Source of the DNA: Flavobacteriales bacterium UBA2104
Lineage (GTDB): Bacteria; Bacteroidota; Bacteroidia; Flavobacteriales_D; Crocinitomicaceae
Assembly (NCBI GenBank): GCA_002331485.1
Contig: DCYS01000017.1
Coordinates: forward strand, 20,760 to 77,116
Direction: 5' to 3'
Length of the DNA stretch: 56,357 nt
Part shown: one piece after another, positions 54,001 to 56,357 of the stretch
How positions within the stretch are numbered: position 1 is the first letter of the stretch
How the letters are laid out: every line of letters starts with the position of its first letter
The notes under the pieces: model-generated
The model's input: the letters and a program-made list of their open reading frames with translations, nothing else
Told to the model about the DNA's origin: nothing
Databases searched by the model: none
Position numbers and translations under genes: made by a program

Positions 54001-54819
54001 ATCATTATCACCATCATCACCCGTTATTGGTGCTATCCACCATTCTGAGTTTTGTGGATTTCCAAGTGAGGAAGTTCCTCCTGACAAGCATTCGTTAAAA
54101 TCAGACCCAGACCAATAGGTTCCATCCCATGCAGGATCTGTCATAGGGTTTCCAGTTGTAGGAGGAGCAGTATAAAACGCCCACATCAGCTCAGGCGATG
54201 ACAAACACGTTGGTGGTCCAAATAAGACTGAACCAGGAAGAACATAATCCCCATTTGATGTTGCATTTATACAACTACCATCGTTACATAGATAAACAGT
54301 AGAACCTAATGAAGTAGCGACTCCATCCACATCAATACTAAATGTACCTACACTTGTATTACATGGTCCAGTTCCTGCCCCAGTACCACACGCACTATTT
54401 TGTGTAACTACAACAGGAACACATATTCCTGAATTCAAACATGGATATTGATCGACGTAAAAACGAACTGTCCCCGTAAAGGTGGCAGTCCAGGTAATCT
54501 GAGAAGGACCGGCAAAAGTACCACATCCATCATCATCAGATGCCAAAACAGTAAGGGTTGCATTATTTCTTAATGTTGCTGTTATATCGTTTCCAGACGC
54601 ACATGTAGACCAAGTATAAGTTGCTCCAGCACAAACGTTTGTAGTTATATATTCTCCTGTTAATACACATGTATTCGCAGTTGAATTCCCCGCACCTACA
54701 GTTGGTGTCAAATTTGTAAAAAATACATTATCATTAGGACACGGAGGCTGCGCCGTAGCAGGACCAACTATACAAGCAATAAAAAATATTATTGCTAATA
54801 AATTCTTTTTTGTAACCAT
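48064..54819 (-). CDS. giant HYR-domain adhesin with gliding-type (T9SS type B) C-terminus
   Basis: The 2251-residue protein has a signal peptide ending TAQPP. A Cys-rich N-terminal part (about 25-590) is followed by five HYR domains (about 580-930). Two HYR-like domains share the phrase NLDGTGNATI (about 935-1115). Ig/SprB-like repeats follow, including a 240-residue module present twice (about 1320-1580 and 1655-1910). The C-terminal domain (FTPDNDGLNDKWELPEL, VQVYNRWGSLIFEH, PVGSYFFVIDHND) is the gliding-type or CHU C-terminal T9SS type B signal. Such proteins are surface adhesins or gliding-associated filaments. Codon use looks like neighbours. It heads a set with PorP/SprF and OmpA/PD40. 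Confidence 0.92.
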   Translation of the reverse strand: MVTKKNLLAIIFFIACIVGPATAQPPCPNDNVFFTNLTPTVGAGNSTANTCVLTGEYITTNVCAGATYTWSTCASGNDITATLRNNATLTVLASDDDGCGTFAGPSQITWTATFTGTVRFYVDQYPCLNSGICVPVVVTQNSACGTGAGTGPCNTSVGTFSIDVDGVATSLGSTVYLCNDGSCINATSNGDYVLPGSVLFGPPTCLSSPELMWAFYTAPPTTGNPMTDPAWDGTYWSGSDFNECLSGGTSSLGNPQNSEWWIAPITGDDGDNDGGCGGLQHDGDGDGCFVQGAPLHVVYLTPITSGTPDVNCYNGVVTVQILGGMPAYDGSNYTVNNTGAGSVISGPVTDGEYVVINGLSDGDAWSFDVTDGAGCSQTISGTYNECPCPTVDYSGLPATIACDDPAILLQADESGMAPGESISPCYYVQIMPTNGNTNNVINYYENGTLIGTLTPGANTMYQGYLSFVSPSATNTVELCDVSAGTNMEYLVMDCHSGNVIASGTWVADGVGCEVINVTPPSTNVSGTSTWSSTPVPGAIIATSDAGAALFDPGTAGAGVHDVTYTWDDGNGCTGSSTQQVTVTDGVPPAITCPSNVTVNNDPGTCGASVNTSNPSPTDNCGINSVTWTMSGATTGSSPGTGINYVGTSVFNVGTTTITYTVTDFGGNTATCSFTVTVNDIEDPVINCPSNVTVNNDAGLCSAVVTYAAPVGTDNCPGATTNQTTGLPSGSAFPVGTTTNTFVVTDASGNSATCSFTVTVNDTEDPAINCPADIIVGNDAGNCSAVVNYNVTSSDNCPGETINQTAGLPSGSTFPVGTTTNTFEVTDAAGNSMTCSFDVTVNDTEDPVINCPADITVSNDAGSCSAVVTYTAPVGTDNCPGASTNQTAGLPSGSAFPIGTTTNTYVVTDGAGNTATCSFTVTVTDDEDPVINCPSNITVNNDAGDCAALVTYNVTSSDNCPGETINQTAGLPSGSSFPTGTTTNTFEVTDAAGNTATCSFTVTVNDIEDPVAACQPFTVNLDGTGNATISGTDVDGGSTDNCGIVNYSVSPNSFTCADVGMNTVTLTVEDAAGNSSTCTAAVTVVDNEAPNAVCQPFSVNLDGTGNATIVGIDVDGGSTDNCGIVNYSVSPSSFTCAEVGANTVTLTVEDAAGNTSTCTATVTVNDPNVPTANAGTDGVICASDSYVLSATTGGSASAGSWSTSGDGSFTPGITDPNATYTPGTNDITNGSVTLTWTTDPSPCSTANDDMILTINPIPTPTISGDTEYCEGDVASISTGAFSSYSWSNGGNTQNTTVTIADNPITVTVTDANGCSGTSAPYNVTENPNPEISLTPYDPTLCNATDGYITVNSVSGLTDGDVTWSGTASGTDNGITLPHDITGLGAGNYNVTFTDINGCSSTVESTVLNNPGAPVIDVINDTSSCEVDFVVPDPTTYITGTNLTGNQAFYSAPGGNPGDEIPQGTVITSVMTPMTIYVYDNSGTCSSEISFVVEVNENPTTTISPDPAVTCEGTSITLDGNPAGGSGVYSSHDWTGDVSILSGTGVPSTSTLAGAAAGTYNLTYTVTDDNGCIGTDDIVVEINEQPVLSGDQEICEDEVTTISSTGTPDGTTPWSTSDASVATVDVNGDVTGVSGGTADITFLDANGCSETITITVNPKPTITLTPNDPTTCNGTDGFITVNGAGNGVVDWSGTASGTSGVTALPYDITNLEAGNYDVTFTDDVTGCVSDVETTTLNNPGAPVIDNIDDTSSCEVDYVIPDPTTYITGTNLTGNQAFYSAPGGNPGDELVQGTTITSGMSPMTIYVYDANGVCETEISFVVEVNENPTVGITPNPIDACTDEDIQVNGNPTGGSGNYTTHDWTGTGAVDLDDITIPDPNYNSSTAGNYDLTYTVEDDNGCSATETISVTVVERTVIDPIATISYCGDLPLDSLPVISGTNLSGNENYYDDTQANGGQVVSGPITSSGTYYAYDTGGNCSNEVLVDITINDIPAMTSTLEDTAYCDYETPDDLVFTASGQPDFTIEYTLDGTPQTVTSTQNTINLGNDPGVYNITVIQDDVCSDTINETFELSIKPTPPAPTVYEDTEYCITDELDSMRAEGTGGIYSWYLNNLNDFIGTGEKTMPLNTMGTSVYYITETVDGCESEPSTITIDLIECEFVLSTAFTPDNDGLNDKWELPELDQIYPNNVVQVYNRWGSLIFEHDSSKEGPYNDNPWDGTLNGKPLPVGSYFFVIDHNDGSGETTNGAVSIIID

Positions 54820-54827
54820 AATCTTAA

Positions 54828-55286
54828 TTATTTGGTTATTTCGTACTGTTCAGGATTATTCAGAATGATCTTTTGTCGTTCTGGAGAGAGTTTATCAAAA
54901 TCTTCTTTCTTTATGATAGTTTTCCGAGAACTAACTTTTCGCTCATACTCTTTCTCGTGAGCAGCCTTCCATTTAGCTTTTGAGCTTTTATAAGCTTCCT
55001 TATTCTCAGTTGATACGCCTTCAGGAACCCCCTCTATTTTCAGTTGATCAGACGACTTCTTTACAACGGCTTTAGCTCTACGAGCTTCCCCATTGGAAGA
55101 AGATGACTCTTCAATTTCAACTTCTCCTTTCTCCGGAGTAGATAGTGATTTGGAAGATTTTTCCTTCAACGTTTTCTTTGACTTGCTAACTTCAGTTTTA
55201 TTCAACTCAGTTTTTTCACTATTCTGGGCATTTGAAATAATAAAGCAAGAACAAGTTAGTATAGTAGTAAATAGCAGTTTCTTCAT
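54828..55286 (-). CDS. small charged exported protein, first gene of adhesin operon
   Basis: The 152-residue protein has a signal peptide ending SNAQN. The rest is Lys/Glu/Ser-rich, almost without hydrophobic residues (KSKKTLKEKSSKSLS, EIEESSSSNGEARRAKAVVKK), with a small ordered end (KEDFDKLSPERQKIILNNPEQYEITK). No family was recognised. It is 9 bp upstream of the giant adhesin, and I infer a shared transcript and a role in the adhesin complex. Confidence 0.68.
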   Translation of the reverse strand: MKKLLFTTILTCSCFIISNAQNSEKTELNKTEVSKSKKTLKEKSSKSLSTPEKGEVEIEESSSSNGEARRAKAVVKKSSDQLKIEGVPEGVSTENKEAYKSSKAKWKAAHEKEYERKVSSRKTIIKKEDFDKLSPERQKIILNNPEQYEITK

Positions 55287-55814
55287 AAGTAATTTAGATT
55301 ACCCGTTATTTAAATTGATGTGAAATTATTAAATATCTGAGAATAATTCAAATTATTATCTAAACATAAAATTCGTTTAGCAATCTGATATTCAATAATT
55401 TCATCAAACTCTTACCACAATCAACGTTATGCACTTTTAAAAGGTTGCATCAAATAACTTGATACAGTTTCAGAAAAGATCTTCGTCACTTTCTTAACGC
55501 TTTTGTAAATTACTTCCCGATACAGAAGTTAGCTTTACACTTATTACTTGGATACAGAAGTCTCAACTCATATATAACACATTTATTATTAAAATTAAGC
55601 AACATTGAATCAAAATAGCACAATACAAAATTTATATCTGACAGATAAAATCACTTCATGAATATGGATCTGATTTATGATAAATAAGAATAAAAATATA
55701 TACGATCATAAATCTAATTATCCATGACTCCTATGCTGCCAAATTAGGATATAACGAGACATAAATTGTATATTAGTGACTCTTATAAACAAGTTATCTT
55801 CAACTTAGCACATA
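55287..55814. other. 528-bp AT-rich divergent intergenic region
   Basis: It separates the adhesin operon from the last lipoprotein gene. It is very AT-rich, with no repeat family of this window in it and no open frame of note. Only weak -7-like motifs (TATCTTCA near 55796) were seen. It should hold the promoter of the adhesin operon. Confidence 0.4.
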
Positions 55815-56285
55815 ATGAACATCAAATATTATATAATTTTCCTGTTTCTAATAATGTTTAATTCATGTACTCTTTCTGATGAGCAGCTATTAAATGAAAT
55901 TGAGCAAACCGAGAGAATTGAGATTAAGCGAACATTTTATGGAGGTATTGGTGGGTCTGGAGGAATTGATTACACTCTAAAAAGGAGCGGGTATTTTGAA
56001 GAGGAAAATGACTGGGTTTTAATTCGAGATGAAGGTACCCAGTTTCAAACGTACATATTACTGGATTCTTCTCAAATTAACACATTTAGACTTTTTGTAA
56101 GAGAGGCTATTAAGTCTCATGATTCAAATAGAGAATACTATAGAACATGTGATTCCTCAAGCCCTAGTCAATATGACATTAGAATTGGTAGTTATAGTCG
56201 CCATTTACAGCCTGATAATGAAACTGATTCCATATTTTACTCTTTGATAAAAGAATTTTGCCTCGGTAAACATATATTTGAATGA
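55815..56285 (+). CDS. hypothetical lipoprotein
   Basis: The 156-residue protein has the lipobox FNSC (Cys18: MNIKYYIIFLFLIMFNSC), and the rest is a small domain (ERIEIKRTFYGGIGGSGGIDYTLKRSG and SQYDIRIGSYSRHLQPDNE) with no family I recognise. It is followed closely by a hairpin. Confidence 0.68.
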   Translation: MNIKYYIIFLFLIMFNSCTLSDEQLLNEIEQTERIEIKRTFYGGIGGSGGIDYTLKRSGYFEEENDWVLIRDEGTQFQTYILLDSSQINTFRLFVREAIKSHDSNREYYRTCDSSSPSQYDIRIGSYSRHLQPDNETDSIFYSLIKEFCLGKHIFE

Positions 56286-56301
56286 ATGAAGATAACACTA
56301 C

Positions 56302-56353
56302 CTAAGCTTCAAGCCTTTTTACGTACATTCGCTGTAGCGGCTCGAAAGCTTAG
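56302..56353 (+). terminator. imperfect hairpin after the last gene
   Basis: CTAAGCTTCAAGCC (56302-56315) pairs imperfectly with GGCTCGAAAGCTTAG (56339-56353), 17 bp after the stop. The loop is 23 nt and no T run is seen before the window ends, so it may be a repeat-type hairpin instead of a terminator. Confidence 0.5.
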
Positions 56354-56357
56354 CTAA

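Overview
The window looks like chromosome of a member of the Bacteroidota, most likely Flavobacteriales. The DNA is AT-rich by eye. Five secreted proteins carry a T9SS sorting domain: four of type A, and one of type B on a 2251-residue HYR/adhesin protein. That protein sits beside a PorP/SprF-type gene and an OmpA/PD40 gene. Several starts are preceded by a Bacteroidota -7 element (TAnnTTTG or a TATCTTnn variant). I see no tRNA, rRNA, CRISPR array, integrase or canonical IS transposase.

Layout. 0-12.5 kb: scattered single genes (TPR/SpoIIE phosphatase, lipoproteins, a DinB-like protein, T9SS cargo proteins, a GNAT acetyltransferase) separated by repeat-filled intergenic DNA, with two near-identical GIY-YIG endonuclease genes. 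12.5-15.4 kb: a plus-strand cluster of four envelope genes, including a TonB-C-terminus-like protein and a thioredoxin-fold protein lacking both active-site cysteines. 15.4-26.9 kb: a minus-strand defence island. Its order of transcription is hsdM, hsdS, an anti-phage-type dCTP deaminase, TcmP, a three-Cys-motif (DUF5131) protein, a DUF3037-like protein, hsdR, and a small nuclease-fold protein. 27-32.6 kb: few genes and a very dense repeat field. 33-45 kb: T9SS cargo, an OmpA-domain protein, a SecDF-head lipoprotein, a tandem porin-like family whose third member has a stop codon, a CocE hydrolase, and a VWA protein. 45.4-55.3 kb: the T9SS adhesin operon (small charged protein, giant adhesin, PorP/SprF, OmpA/PD40). 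The window ends with a small lipoprotein gene.

The most striking non-genic feature is a family of roughly 55-65 bp hairpin units. They are usually paired head-to-head, similar in layout to REPINs. Conserved outer ends (GGGTCTCGATACA and TGTATCGAGATCCCG) and inner ends (CACTCGACCACCTTA and AGGTGATCGAGTG) surround a stem whose sequence differs between copies while pairing is kept. Over twenty units lie between 2.5 and 12.5 kb and between 28.2 and 32.6 kb; none is seen in the defence island or after 32.7 kb. Both GIY-YIG genes lie directly between inverted units of this family, as RAYT transposase genes lie between REPs. That makes a GIY-YIG-linked repeat system the best candidate here for something undescribed. 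A second candidate is the placement of a nucleotide-depleting dCTP deaminase and a TcmP/three-Cys cassette between hsdS and hsdR. Also notable are a 21-bp-period tandem repeat (27.80-28.08 kb) and a 42-bp perfect palindrome that recurs in rearranged form.
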